From the NCBI GenBank assembly GCA_946479615.1, contig CAMLGR010000093.1, forward strand, positions 1-18,526: a DNA stretch of 18,526 bases. Reading direction: 5' to 3'. Numbering within the stretch: position 1 is the stretch's first letter; the number at the start of each line of letters is the position of its first letter. The notes under the pieces were generated by a model. That model did no database searches and was not told the origin of the DNA. It worked only from the letters and a program-made list of their open reading frames with translations. Positions 1-6,881 of this stretch are shown here, piece by piece. Position numbers and translations under genes: made by a program. This stretch comes from an uncultured Bacteroidota bacterium (GTDB lineage: Bacteria; Bacteroidota; Bacteroidia; Chitinophagales; Chitinophagaceae).

Positions 1-349
1 GGGCGATCTCCTGTCCGAATTCACGTTCTACATCTTCGAGTGAGATATCGGTGTCTTCCACCGTATCGTGCAATAAGGCGCAAATGGTGGAACGTACACC
101 CAGGCCGATCTCTTCCACGCATATTTTGGCTACGGCAAGCGGGTGAAGGATATAAGGTTCCCCGCTTTTCCGGCGCATGGTCTTATGTGCGTCCGCAGCC
201 ATTTCAAAGGCTGTGCGAAGGAGGTCTTTATCGCCTGGTTTTATCTTGCTTTTGAGTGAACGTAAAAGTGAACGATATTCCCGGAGAATCAATTTCCGCT
301 CCTGCTCTTCATTCAGATTGTATTTCGGCGCCTGTGCAACGGTTTCCAT
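1..349 (-). CDS. rsh: RelA/SpoT-type (p)ppGpp synthetase/hydrolase, N-terminal part
   Basis: Only the first 116 residues are present; the gene runs off the left edge. It starts with METVAQAPKYNLNEEQ at the ATG whose complement is 347-349. The HD hydrolase domain is recognisable: AHKTMRRKSGEPYILHP at about residues 54-70 and ALLHDTVEDT at 91-100. H55, H94 and D95 match metal-binding positions of active Rel-type hydrolases, so this end should be able to break down (p)ppGpp. By family knowledge the missing part would hold the synthetase, TGS and ACT domains and act in the stringent response in the cytoplasm. Whether the synthetase is active cannot be seen here. It diverges from the tRNA-Leu/tig unit across about 310 bp. 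Confidence 0.93.
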   Translation of the reverse strand, partial: METVAQAPKYNLNEEQERKLILREYRSLLRSLKSKIKPGDKDLLRTAFEMAADAHKTMRRKSGEPYILHPLAVAKICVEEIGLGVRSTICALLHDTVEDTDISLEDVEREFGQEIA

Positions 350-430
350 TGTCTACGAATTTACTGAATTGCCGCCGAAAAGACGAATATGAAAGACAAA
401 ACAAGGGATTCAGAATGATGAAGTTGGCTG

Positions 431-546
431 GGCAATTTGGAAATTTTCGGATTTGGAAATTGGGAGATTTTGTTCCAGGAAAGCCTTTCCGGGCAAGGCC
501 AATTTCCCAATTTCCCGATTTCAAAATTCCAAAATTTCAAAAACCC
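431..546. repeat. Imperfect inverted repeat made of ~8-bp AT/GC-alternating units
   Basis: Two arms face each other between rsh and the tRNA gene. The right arm (499-541) is built from about five octads, two copies of CCAATTTC, then CCGATTTC, AAAATTCC and AAAATTTC. The left arm (435-472) reads as the reverse complement of the same pattern with one octad fewer. The 25 bases between them contain a small GGAAAG/CTTTCC hairpin. No coding potential is credible across it: the open frames owe their length to the repeat. The rest of 350-659 holds only the promoter candidate at 590-597. Confidence 0.7.
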
Positions 547-589
547 CATATCTCTTCCTTTACCCCGTGGTTCTTAGCGTTAAAACCAC

Positions 590-597
590 TACATTTG
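590..597 (+). promoter_or_regulatory. Candidate Bacteroidota -7 box (TACATTTG) ahead of tRNA-Leu
   Basis: TACATTTG is a perfect match to the TAnnTTTG -7 consensus used by the primary sigma factor of Bacteroidota. Transcription from it would start near 604, about 55 bases before the mature tRNA. A convincing -33 TTTG is not visible at the expected 19-21 bp upstream, so the call rests on the -7 box alone. Confidence 0.35.
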
Positions 598-659
598 CAA
601 CCCGATTTGAAAATTGCAAAAAGGTGAATTCCGGCACATAATTGGGAATTTACACTTAC

Positions 660-744
660 CCGGATGTGGTGAAATTGGTAGACACGTCAGACTTAGGATC
701 TGATGCCGCAAGGTGTGGGGGTTCGAGTCCCTCCATCCGGACCA
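660..744 (+). tRNA. tRNA-Leu (anticodon UAG)
   Basis: A full cloverleaf folds by eye. The acceptor stem CCGGATG (660-666) pairs with CATCCGG (734-740), followed by discriminator A741 and an encoded CCA (742-744). The D arm has the GTG/CAC stem and TTGG loop. The anticodon stem TCAGA/TCTGA encloses loop CTTAGGA, giving anticodon TAG. A long variable arm (GCC GCAA GGT) marks a class II tRNA, and the T arm has GGGGG/CCCTC around TTCGAGT. A73 and the long arm both fit leucine. It decodes CUA and, by wobble, other CUN codons. Confidence 0.97.
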
Positions 745-755
745 TAAGATTGAAC

Positions 756-796
756 GTTTAAAGGGTGAGCCTGGAACAACCATTATCCCTTTAAAC
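756..796. repeat. 10-bp perfect inverted repeat between tRNA-Leu and tig
   Basis: GTTTAAAGGG (756-765) and CCCTTTAAAC (787-796) are perfect inverted copies around a 21-base loop. AAC/GTT extends the pairing beyond a one-base bulge. It lies 11 bases after the tRNA CCA and 31 bases before the tig ATG. No U-tract follows, so it is not a textbook intrinsic terminator. It could be a processing or stability hairpin, or a leader element of tig. Confidence 0.5.
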
Positions 797-827
797 TGTT
801 AGCTTCTTACACTTTAAATGTTTGTTT

Positions 828-2210
828 ATGGCAACTGTGACCAAAGAAAATATCGGCCTGCTTCATGAAAAGCTGACCGTTACGCTCGAAAAGAAAGATT
901 ATCTCCCCCCTTTTGAAAAAGCACTGAAGGATTATAGCAAAAAAGCCAATATTCCCGGTTTCCGCAAGGGAATGGTTCCCGCTGGTTTGATCAAAAAAAT
1001 GTACGGCCCTTCTTTGTTTACAGATGAAGTGCTTCGTTCGGTTGACCGCGAACTCATCAGTTATTTACAAAATGACAAGCTCGATATTTTTGCACAGCCC
1101 CTGCCACTGGAAACAGATATCCGCCAGCTCGATGTAAACAATCCTGCCGACTATATCTTCCATTTCGAAGTAGGCATGAAACCTGATTTCGAATTGCCTG
1201 ACCTGGGCAAGCTGTCGCTGACCGAACATAAGGTGACCGTTACAGATGAAATGATCAATAGCGAAATTGCCCGCCTGCAAAACAGGTATGGCAATATGAA
1301 AGATGAACATACTGTCAATAATGAGGAAAATGTACTGAATGTACTTTTCACCGAGGTCAATGAAAATGTGGCTGAAGTAACAGAAGGTATTAAGAAAGAA
1401 AATTCCCTGCTATTAAAATATTTCAAGGAAAGTTTCCGTCCCAACCTGTTGGGTAAAGTGGTGAATGATTTCGTGGTATTGCAATTGGACCAGGCGTTTG
1501 ATGAAAAAGAACTCGATTTCATCCTGAGCGATCTGGGACTTGACAAGAATGATCCTGATGCCGCGAAAAAGCATTTCAAAATGCAGATCACCAAGATCGG
1601 CTTGCTGGAAAAAAGAGAACTGAATGAAGAATTTTTTACACAGTTATACCCGGGACAGGAAGTAAAATCAGAGGCTGATTTCCGTAACAAGATCAAGGAA
1701 GAAATTGAAGCTTACTGGAAAAGCCAGGCGCGTAACCAGATTCATGACCAGTTGTTTCATCAATTAGTTGATCATACCGCTATTAAATTCCCGGAAGAGT
1801 TCCTGAAAAAATGGCTGAAGACACAGGGAGAAAATGTAAAGGATGACGAGCAGGTGGAAAAAGAGTTTCCCGGTTTCCTGAACCAGTTGAAATGGACATT
1901 GGTATCAGAAAAGATCGTAAAAGATAATACGATCGAAGTAGAACCCGATGAGATCCGCCAGTTTGCCAAACAGCAATTGTTCGGTTATATGGGTGGCACT
2001 TTGGGCGCCGATGCAGAGAATCAACCCTGGGTAAATGATTATGTAGAGAAGATGATGAAGGACCGTAAATATCTCGAAGATGCGTATAACCGTATCCAGA
2101 CACAGAAGATATTCGAATGGGCCGAAACAAAAGTGAATCCAGCTGTAAAGGATATCAGTGCAGATGAATTTACGAAGATGGTGGAAGAACATCAGCATCA
2201 TCACCATTGA
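828..2210 (+). CDS. tig: Trigger factor, ribosome-associated chaperone
   Basis: The protein is 460 residues from ATG 828. A TTG at 822 is in frame, but MATVTKENIG is the natural N-terminus. Trigger factor binds near the ribosome exit tunnel and shields emerging chains. The ribosome-binding signature GFRKGMVP is at residues 44-51, inside an N-terminal domain of about 115 residues. The middle region (about 150-240) fits the place of the FKBP-like prolyl isomerase but is highly diverged, and I see no clear isomerase active-site pattern; that is common in this phylum as far as I know. A helical C-terminal substrate cradle follows. The protein ends EEHQHHHH, a natural histidine tail. The gene follows tRNA-Leu and has its own terminator. 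Confidence 0.95.
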   Translation: MATVTKENIGLLHEKLTVTLEKKDYLPPFEKALKDYSKKANIPGFRKGMVPAGLIKKMYGPSLFTDEVLRSVDRELISYLQNDKLDIFAQPLPLETDIRQLDVNNPADYIFHFEVGMKPDFELPDLGKLSLTEHKVTVTDEMINSEIARLQNRYGNMKDEHTVNNEENVLNVLFTEVNENVAEVTEGIKKENSLLLKYFKESFRPNLLGKVVNDFVVLQLDQAFDEKELDFILSDLGLDKNDPDAAKKHFKMQITKIGLLEKRELNEEFFTQLYPGQEVKSEADFRNKIKEEIEAYWKSQARNQIHDQLFHQLVDHTAIKFPEEFLKKWLKTQGENVKDDEQVEKEFPGFLNQLKWTLVSEKIVKDNTIEVEPDEIRQFAKQQLFGYMGGTLGADAENQPWVNDYVEKMMKDRKYLEDAYNRIQTQKIFEWAETKVNPAVKDISADEFTKMVEEHQHHHH

Positions 2211-2214
2211 TAGA

Positions 2215-2242
2215 ATTCAAAAGTCAAAAATAAAAAGTAAAA
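2215..2242 (+). repeat. Four-unit heptad array directly after the tig stop
   Basis: Starting 5 bases after the TGA, four 7-bp units run in phase, the first two being ATTCAAA and AGTCAAA. They have the same form as the array at 6785-6819, which also contains ATTCAAA. The array leads straight into the terminator stem. Confidence 0.6.
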
Positions 2243-2268
2243 AGGCTGCCGGGTATGGGTAGCCTTTT
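2240..2268 (+). terminator. Intrinsic terminator of tig
   Basis: AAAAGGCTGCC (2240-2250) pairs with GGTAGCCTTTT (2258-2268) over 11 bp with one G-U pair around a 7-base loop, followed by an AT-rich tail. The A-rich left foot gives a U run on the right side, so it could also work for transcription from the other direction. Confidence 0.85.
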
Positions 2269-2326
2269 ATATTTATACACGACTAGCGTCATGTCTAATC
2301 CCTGTATTTTAATTTTGACATCTGTT

Positions 2327-2612
2327 TTAAGTGTTAAATCTCAGGTATTAGATGATGGGGTAAAACAAAATAAAGACAGGCCATATCTTTATTGTTCAGA
2401 AAAGACTGATACAAGTATTTTAATGTAATAGAACACGAATGACACAGATGGAAGGATATAATATGGATTTTTAATGGTACACAATCCTATTTATATCCGT
2501 TCATCCACATTTATCCGTGTTCTACTGATACTGATTTGAAGAATGCAACATAGTAATGAGGTAAATAATTGAATGTTCATCATCTAACACCCGACACTTA
2601 ACACCTAACACT
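2327..2612. repeat. Nested inverted repeats: outer heptad arms, inner ~33-bp arms
   Basis: The outer arms are heptad arrays. On the left (2327-2357) units TTAAGTG, TTAAATC, then TCAGGTA and TTAGATG are followed by ATG. On the right (2578-2608), read on the other strand, four units match in the same order (TTAGGTG, TTAAGTG, then TCGGGTG and TTAGATG, again followed by ATG). The inner arms (2429-2461 and 2491-2524) share TTATATCC and CGTGTTCTA at their ends. The right outer arm runs into the stop codon of the vWA gene (complement of 2611-2613). Together with the tig array and terminator this accounts for most of the 400-bp gene-free stretch; I see no gene or RNA gene in it. Confidence 0.75.
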
Positions 2613-4395
2613 ACTCATCCTCTCCCCGCTTCTTCTTTTTCTTTTTATTCTTTGTGTAGAGATCCTTTGCCTGAGTGACAAGGGCCAGGAATTCCTTTTG
2701 CAGGAGGTCATTGGGATTGACAGAAGTGGTGGCCAGCGCCAGCATTGCATTCCAATCTATATTCTTCGTATAATTCGATGCCCGCAACAGGGAACCAAAT
2801 AAGGCAACAGCCGCAGAGAAATGATAATCGCTGTCTACCTTATCAAAAGCCTGGTAATCGTAAGGACTGTTATAACTAAATGAGCGGTGAGTGGTGTCAT
2901 TGGGATTGCGATACCTTAAGCGGATCGTTGCCATCCGGCCGGACGGCGCTACCGGTATACCATTGGGAGGAACCGGTGTTGTGGGTGACACCTCGAAAAT
3001 CCCGATCATAGAAAATCCCGAACCGATCTCCCCACCTTCTACCTGCGCCGTTGAATCATTGATCGCCCCTACTTTATTATCGAAACCAAGCAGCCGGTAT
3101 TCCTTTACATAATCAGGATTGAACTCGACATTCATATACGCATCATCCGCTACCGCATACAGCGTTTGTGTAAATTCTTTCATCAATACCTTTTCCGCTT
3201 CCGCAAAATTATCGAGGTAAGCAAAGTTGCCATTACCTTTCCTCGCCAGTGTCTGTATCTTGGAATCTTTATAATTTCCCATGCCTACACCCAGGCAGGT
3301 CAGATAAATACCGGATTCACGATGCATCGAAATAAGTTCATTCAATTCTTCTTCTGTACGCAATCCTACATTGAAATCTCCATCGGTCGCGAGTATGACA
3401 CGATTATTTCCTTTATGAATAAAATGATTCCTGGCTACACTATACGCCAGTTTTATTCCCGATTCGCCGGGAGTAGAGCCACCGGGTGTAAGCTCATCAA
3501 TCGCTTTTAATATTTTTTCTTTTTCGCCGCCACTGGTTGTATTGAGCATGATACCGGTGGTTCCACCGTATACCACGATCGCTACGGAATCCTTATCACG
3601 CAGGTTGTTCACCAATAAGCGAAATGCAGATTTTAATAAGGGCAGGCGGTTGGTCATATCCATCGAACCCGATATATCGATCAGGAATACCAGGTTGCTC
3701 GGGGGTAATGTATCAAGATTGATCTTCTTGGAAGAAAGATTGATATAGTATAATTGATTCACAGGGTTCCAGGGACAGGAAGTCAATCTTGTTTTTATAA
3801 TAAACGGATCATTGCCTGGCGGCTGGAGATAATTCAGGTTGAAGTAATTCAACATCTCTTCTATTCTTACCGCGTCGGGAGGAACGATCGAGTTCAGGGT
3901 AATAAAACGACGGATATTACTGTAAGAAGCCCTGTCTACATTCAAACTTAAACCGGTAACAGGAAACCGTTTGGTGGCGACAAAATGATTCTCGATAATA
4001 CTTGCATAAGTCTCATCACCGGCAAACCATTTCCGTTGTTCTTCTTTTCCCATGCCATTGGTAAGGGATGATAATTTGTACTGCCGGGTAGTGGAAGCCG
4101 ATGCCGGTAACAGTTTCAGTTTTATCGAAAGATAATTATCGGTATTGACGAATAAACGCTCGGGTTTATATCCATTGAGGTTGAAATGAAAGGTATCGGT
4201 CTGTTGCGAGGTAACAATTCCAAAAGATCCACCGGAGCCGCTTTTGTATACATAGCCCGTCCGTACATTCATGATGGTGACATTCTGAAGGGGGTTTCCT
4301 GATTCGTCCTTGATTTCCCCGCGAAGATAAAATTGCTGGCACCAGGCAGATGTAGTTAGCAGGAGACAGAGCAATATGGAAAAGGTGGTCTTCAA
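2611..4395 (-). CDS. YfbK-like von Willebrand factor A domain protein with carboxypeptidase-regulatory-like domain
   Basis: The product has 594 residues, starting at TTG (no in-frame ATG before the upstream TAG). A signal peptide (about 1-19) directs export. Residues 21-95 look like a carboxypeptidase-regulatory-like (CarboxypepD_reg) domain, then a vWA N-terminal region typical of the YfbK family (about 145-200, with PPDAVRIEEMLNYF). The vWA domain follows (about 234-400) with the metal-binding MIDAS motif DISGS at 240-244, the GGSTPGES segment near 306-313 and ATDGD at 336-340. Residues about 410-580 resemble the YfbK C-terminal domain. The end is very basic (KNKKKKKKRGEDE). The cellular role of this family is not established; a surface or periplasmic binding role is an inference. 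It lies 103 bp downstream of hpt. Confidence 0.88.
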   Translation of the reverse strand: MKTTFSILLCLLLTTSAWCQQFYLRGEIKDESGNPLQNVTIMNVRTGYVYKSGSGGSFGIVTSQQTDTFHFNLNGYKPERLFVNTDNYLSIKLKLLPASASTTRQYKLSSLTNGMGKEEQRKWFAGDETYASIIENHFVATKRFPVTGLSLNVDRASYSNIRRFITLNSIVPPDAVRIEEMLNYFNLNYLQPPGNDPFIIKTRLTSCPWNPVNQLYYINLSSKKINLDTLPPSNLVFLIDISGSMDMTNRLPLLKSAFRLLVNNLRDKDSVAIVVYGGTTGIMLNTTSGGEKEKILKAIDELTPGGSTPGESGIKLAYSVARNHFIHKGNNRVILATDGDFNVGLRTEEELNELISMHRESGIYLTCLGVGMGNYKDSKIQTLARKGNGNFAYLDNFAEAEKVLMKEFTQTLYAVADDAYMNVEFNPDYVKEYRLLGFDNKVGAINDSTAQVEGGEIGSGFSMIGIFEVSPTTPVPPNGIPVAPSGRMATIRLRYRNPNDTTHRSFSYNSPYDYQAFDKVDSDYHFSAAVALFGSLLRASNYTKNIDWNAMLALATTSVNPNDLLQKEFLALVTQAKDLYTKNKKKKKKRGEDE

Positions 4396-4498
4396 TTGGA
4401 TATATTCAGCATAAAAGTCCTAAAAAAACACGGGAATGCATAATGAAATGAGTTTTAAAATTTTATACCTTCTTTATGCCTGTTTGATACCCCACCGG

Positions 4499-5032
4499 TT
4501 AAACGAGTTGGTAGATCTCTTTTAAATTCCGTCCCAGGCCCTCGTAATCGAGCCCATAACCTACCACAAACTTATCAGGGATGTCAAACCCCACGTAATC
4601 CAGTGTAAGAGGATATTCGGTGGCTTCCGACTTATGTAATAAAGTGGCTATTTTAAGTGAATTGGGTTGCTGGTGCACCAGTTTAGGAAGAAAGTTAGAC
4701 AGTGTTTTACCGGTATCGACAATGTCTTCGACAATGATCACATCTTTCCCGAAAAGATCATCATCCAGGCCGATCGAAGTCACTACTTTACCCGAAGAAC
4801 GCATTCCTTTATACGAAGCCAGTTTGATAAAACAAAGCTCGGCATCGATCGTGAGCTGTTTAAAAAGATCGGAAGCAAACATGAAAGAGCCATTCAGTAT
4901 GGCAATGAAGAAAGGTCGCTTTCCTGCATAATCGGTATTGATGGAATGAGCGATCTCTTTAACACGTGCAGCGATTGTTTCTTCCGGTAAATACGTTTCA
5001 AAGGATTTATCATGTACGGTGATAACTGACAT
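4499..5032 (-). CDS. hpt: Hypoxanthine phosphoribosyltransferase
   Basis: At 177 residues this has the usual size for the family. It salvages hypoxanthine (and often guanine) with PRPP to IMP or GMP in the cytoplasm. The PRPP-binding signature VIIVEDIVDTGKT is at residues 98-110, with D106 as the expected general acid/base. LNGS at 46-49 is the loop that contacts pyrophosphate, and GFDIPDKFVVGYGLDYEG (148-165) is the conserved purine-binding end. Start ATG at 5032. It lies 40 bp after the glucosaminidase gene on the same strand, so co-transcription with the two genes upstream is likely. Confidence 0.96.
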   Translation of the reverse strand: MSVITVHDKSFETYLPEETIAARVKEIAHSINTDYAGKRPFFIAILNGSFMFASDLFKQLTIDAELCFIKLASYKGMRSSGKVVTSIGLDDDLFGKDVIIVEDIVDTGKTLSNFLPKLVHQQPNSLKIATLLHKSEATEYPLTLDYVGFDIPDKFVVGYGLDYEGLGRNLKEIYQLV

Positions 5033-5072
5033 ACCTGTTGTTTATAAATTTTGCGGGGAAAGGTATAGCTTT

Positions 5073-6083
5073 TTATTCATGACTACCGGCACGAAGTTTT
5101 GTATTCACCGGTGCTTTCTGGCGGAGATATAACTGGTCGCCGGCGGATATACGGGCATTGCGGCTTAAATTATTATAAGCCAGCAAAGATTCCAGGCGGA
5201 TCGCTTCCGATTGAGCCACGCTGTCGAGCGTTTCGCCGGGTTTTACAATATGAATTTCTGCATTCCCGTTCTTGCGTTTCCGCTGCAGGTATACCAGTTG
5301 GTCCTTTGCCAGCGCTTCTGTTTCCTCCATTTCGTTGAATTCAAACAGTCTTGCCAGCGGCACATTGTATTGCTGCGCGATCGATAACAGGGAAGTGCCT
5401 TTGGCCGCATAGATCACGCGGGTATCATTGATCCTGAATTCACCGGAAGGATAGGAAGGCTGTTCGGCAACCAGCTCCTGCTTTGCTGTCACCACATCGC
5501 CCGCCTCTTCTTTGACAGGCTGGTCCTGTGTTTTAGCCAGCGATTCTTCATGCTCAGGCGCTTTCCCCAATGCGATCAGTGAATAGTCCTGCAAATGGTA
5601 TTCCTCTATCAACCGGATGATGATCTGCGGATATTTCGGATTCGTTGCATAACCTGCTTTTTTAAGACCATAGGCCCAATCTTCATAATCAAGCTGATCA
5701 AGTGTAAAAAGCGAGGCGTAGCGGGGGCCATTCTTTAAAAAATCGGAATGATCTTTATAGGAATCGGCGGCTTCACCGTATTTGCGGAAACATTCCCCCT
5801 TGAAATCATCATCATGGGAAACAGATTCGCCGGTCCAGCCGGCTTTGCATTTAATACCAAAATGATTGTTGGATTGTCTCACCAGTTCGCTGGTGCCGGC
5901 TGTAGTCTCGTGAATTCCCTGCGCCAGTGTTATGGCAGCCGGTACGCCGGTACGCTGCATTTCAGCTATAGCCAGTTCCTTGTACGTTTCGATATACTGC
6001 CTGATAGTGGTTTCGTCCTGTGACCGGGCGGTAAAACCGGCGGCTAGCACTGTACAAAGCAAAAAGATCCTGATGTTCCGCAT
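5073..6083 (-). CDS. Exported glucosaminidase-type peptidoglycan hydrolase with two LysM domains
   Basis: The product has 336 residues. A signal peptide (1 to about 21) is followed by a glucosaminidase domain of the FlgJ/GH73 type (about 25-165), with the likely catalytic glutamate E59 in AQGIHETTAG and the typical SNNHFGIKC at 71-79. A linker rich in E, K and Q (about 170-212) leads to two LysM domains, about 216-268 and 276-322 (IVKPGETLDSVAQ), which bind glycan strands. It should cleave N-acetylglucosamine bonds in the cell wall during growth or separation. The gene starts 9 bp after the O-methyltransferase stop, so the two are almost certainly co-transcribed. No lipobox is seen, so it is probably periplasmic. 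Confidence 0.92.
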   Translation of the reverse strand: MRNIRIFLLCTVLAAGFTARSQDETTIRQYIETYKELAIAEMQRTGVPAAITLAQGIHETTAGTSELVRQSNNHFGIKCKAGWTGESVSHDDDFKGECFRKYGEAADSYKDHSDFLKNGPRYASLFTLDQLDYEDWAYGLKKAGYATNPKYPQIIIRLIEEYHLQDYSLIALGKAPEHEESLAKTQDQPVKEEAGDVVTAKQELVAEQPSYPSGEFRINDTRVIYAAKGTSLLSIAQQYNVPLARLFEFNEMEETEALAKDQLVYLQRKRKNGNAEIHIVKPGETLDSVAQSEAIRLESLLAYNNLSRNARISAGDQLYLRQKAPVNTKLRAGSHE

Positions 6084-6092
6084 GGATAGTTA

Positions 6093-6749
6093 TTAGATTT
6101 TTCGGATAAGGTACAAACCGTCACGGACGGTGATCATCATTTTATCGATATCATCCCGTTGTTTTATATATTCATTGAATGCCTGGATAGCCCTGGCACT
6201 CTTATTTTTCGTCTCATTATCAAGCACTTGCCCGTGAAAGAATATATTATCGGCTAAGATATACCCGTTTTTTCGTACAGCCGGCAAAACAAGGTTAAAA
6301 TATTGGGTATAGGACACTTTATCTGCATCGATAAAAACCAGGTCCCAAACCGGACCGGGGCCATATTTTTCCTGGATCGCCGGAATCAGCTCTAACGCAT
6401 TACCGGTATGTAAAATTATCCGGTTGGCAAAAGCGGAGCGGTTAAAATACCCCCGGGCAAGTTGTGCATCTGCTTCACGCATTTCGATCGTATGCAACTC
6501 GCCGCCGGGTGCCAGTCCCTGTGCCAGGCAAAGAGCACTGTAACCGGTAAACGTCCCGATCTCGAGAATGCGCCGGGGTTGTATCATCCGGCTGATCATT
6601 TCCAGCAATTTACCCTGCAAATGCCCGCTGAGCATATGAGAAGATGAATGATGCTGGCTGGTATAACCGGCGATCTCTTTCAGCAATGCATCTTCAGGAG
6701 AAGAAAAATTCTCCGCGTAAGATTGTATGAGAGGATTGGTCAGGTCCAA
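6093..6749 (-). CDS. SAM-dependent O-methyltransferase (COMT/CCoAOMT-like)
   Basis: With the TTG start chosen here the protein has 218 residues and begins (M)DLTNPLIQSYAENF, as relatives do. The frame stays open to a TTG at 6785, but those 12 extra residues would start inside a heptad array; no ATG is available before residue 39. The SAM-binding motif I EIGTFTGYS is at 63-71, the metal-binding acidic motif FIDADK at 139-144 and DN at 167-168, as in the Methyltransf_3 family that methylates catechol-like hydroxyls with divalent metal. The natural substrate cannot be told. It is the first gene of a likely operon with the glucosaminidase and hpt; a functional link is not obvious. Confidence 0.9.
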   Translation of the reverse strand: MDLTNPLIQSYAENFSSPEDALLKEIAGYTSQHHSSSHMLSGHLQGKLLEMISRMIQPRRILEIGTFTGYSALCLAQGLAPGGELHTIEMREADAQLARGYFNRSAFANRIILHTGNALELIPAIQEKYGPGPVWDLVFIDADKVSYTQYFNLVLPAVRKNGYILADNIFFHGQVLDNETKNKSARAIQAFNEYIKQRDDIDKMMITVRDGLYLIRKI

Positions 6750-6784
6750 GGATTTTTTTTGTAAAATAAGGAATAAAGAAAGCA

Positions 6785-6878
6785 ATGTAAAATGTAGAAT
6801 TCAAAATCTAAAATGTAAAAGGGGGATCTCTCCGAAGTTCATACACTCCTTTTAGATTTTGAATTCTATATTTTACAT
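6785..6878. repeat. Paired heptad arrays, near-perfect inverted repeat
   Basis: The left arm (6785-6819) has five 7-bp units of the form ATnTAAA, including ATGTAAA, ATTCAAA and ATCTAAA. The right arm (6851-6878), read on the other strand, has four units, equal to the left ones in order apart from one base and lacking the last unit. The arms are 31 bp apart and can form a stem of 28 bp with one mismatch. The right arm ends 3 bp from the symporter stop codon. It lies upstream of the O-methyltransferase and could end transcription of the symporter gene. Confidence 0.85.
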
Positions 6879-6881
6879 TTT

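Noticed and set aside
256..627. Open frame of 123 codons between rsh and tRNA-Leu
   Set aside because: It overlaps the start of rsh on the opposite strand, and its length comes from the AT-rich octad repeat, which lacks stops; no family resemblance, poor start context.
1151..1696. Open frame of 181 codons antisense to tig
   Set aside because: Serine- and phenylalanine-rich translation typical of a mirrored acidic, lysine-rich gene; no domain.
2190..2210. Engineered His-tag at the end of tig
   Set aside because: The tail is HQHHHH with mixed CAT/CAC codons, followed by genomic sequence and the gene's own terminator, so it is natural.
2327..2612. CRISPR array or insertion sequence
   Set aside because: Units are only 7 bp with no spacers, no cas gene is near, and there is no transposase in any frame.
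2611..4395. Lipoprotein signal in the vWA protein (Cys19)
   Set aside because: The residues before Cys (TSAW) do not fit a lipobox, with W at -1; a normal signal peptide is more likely.
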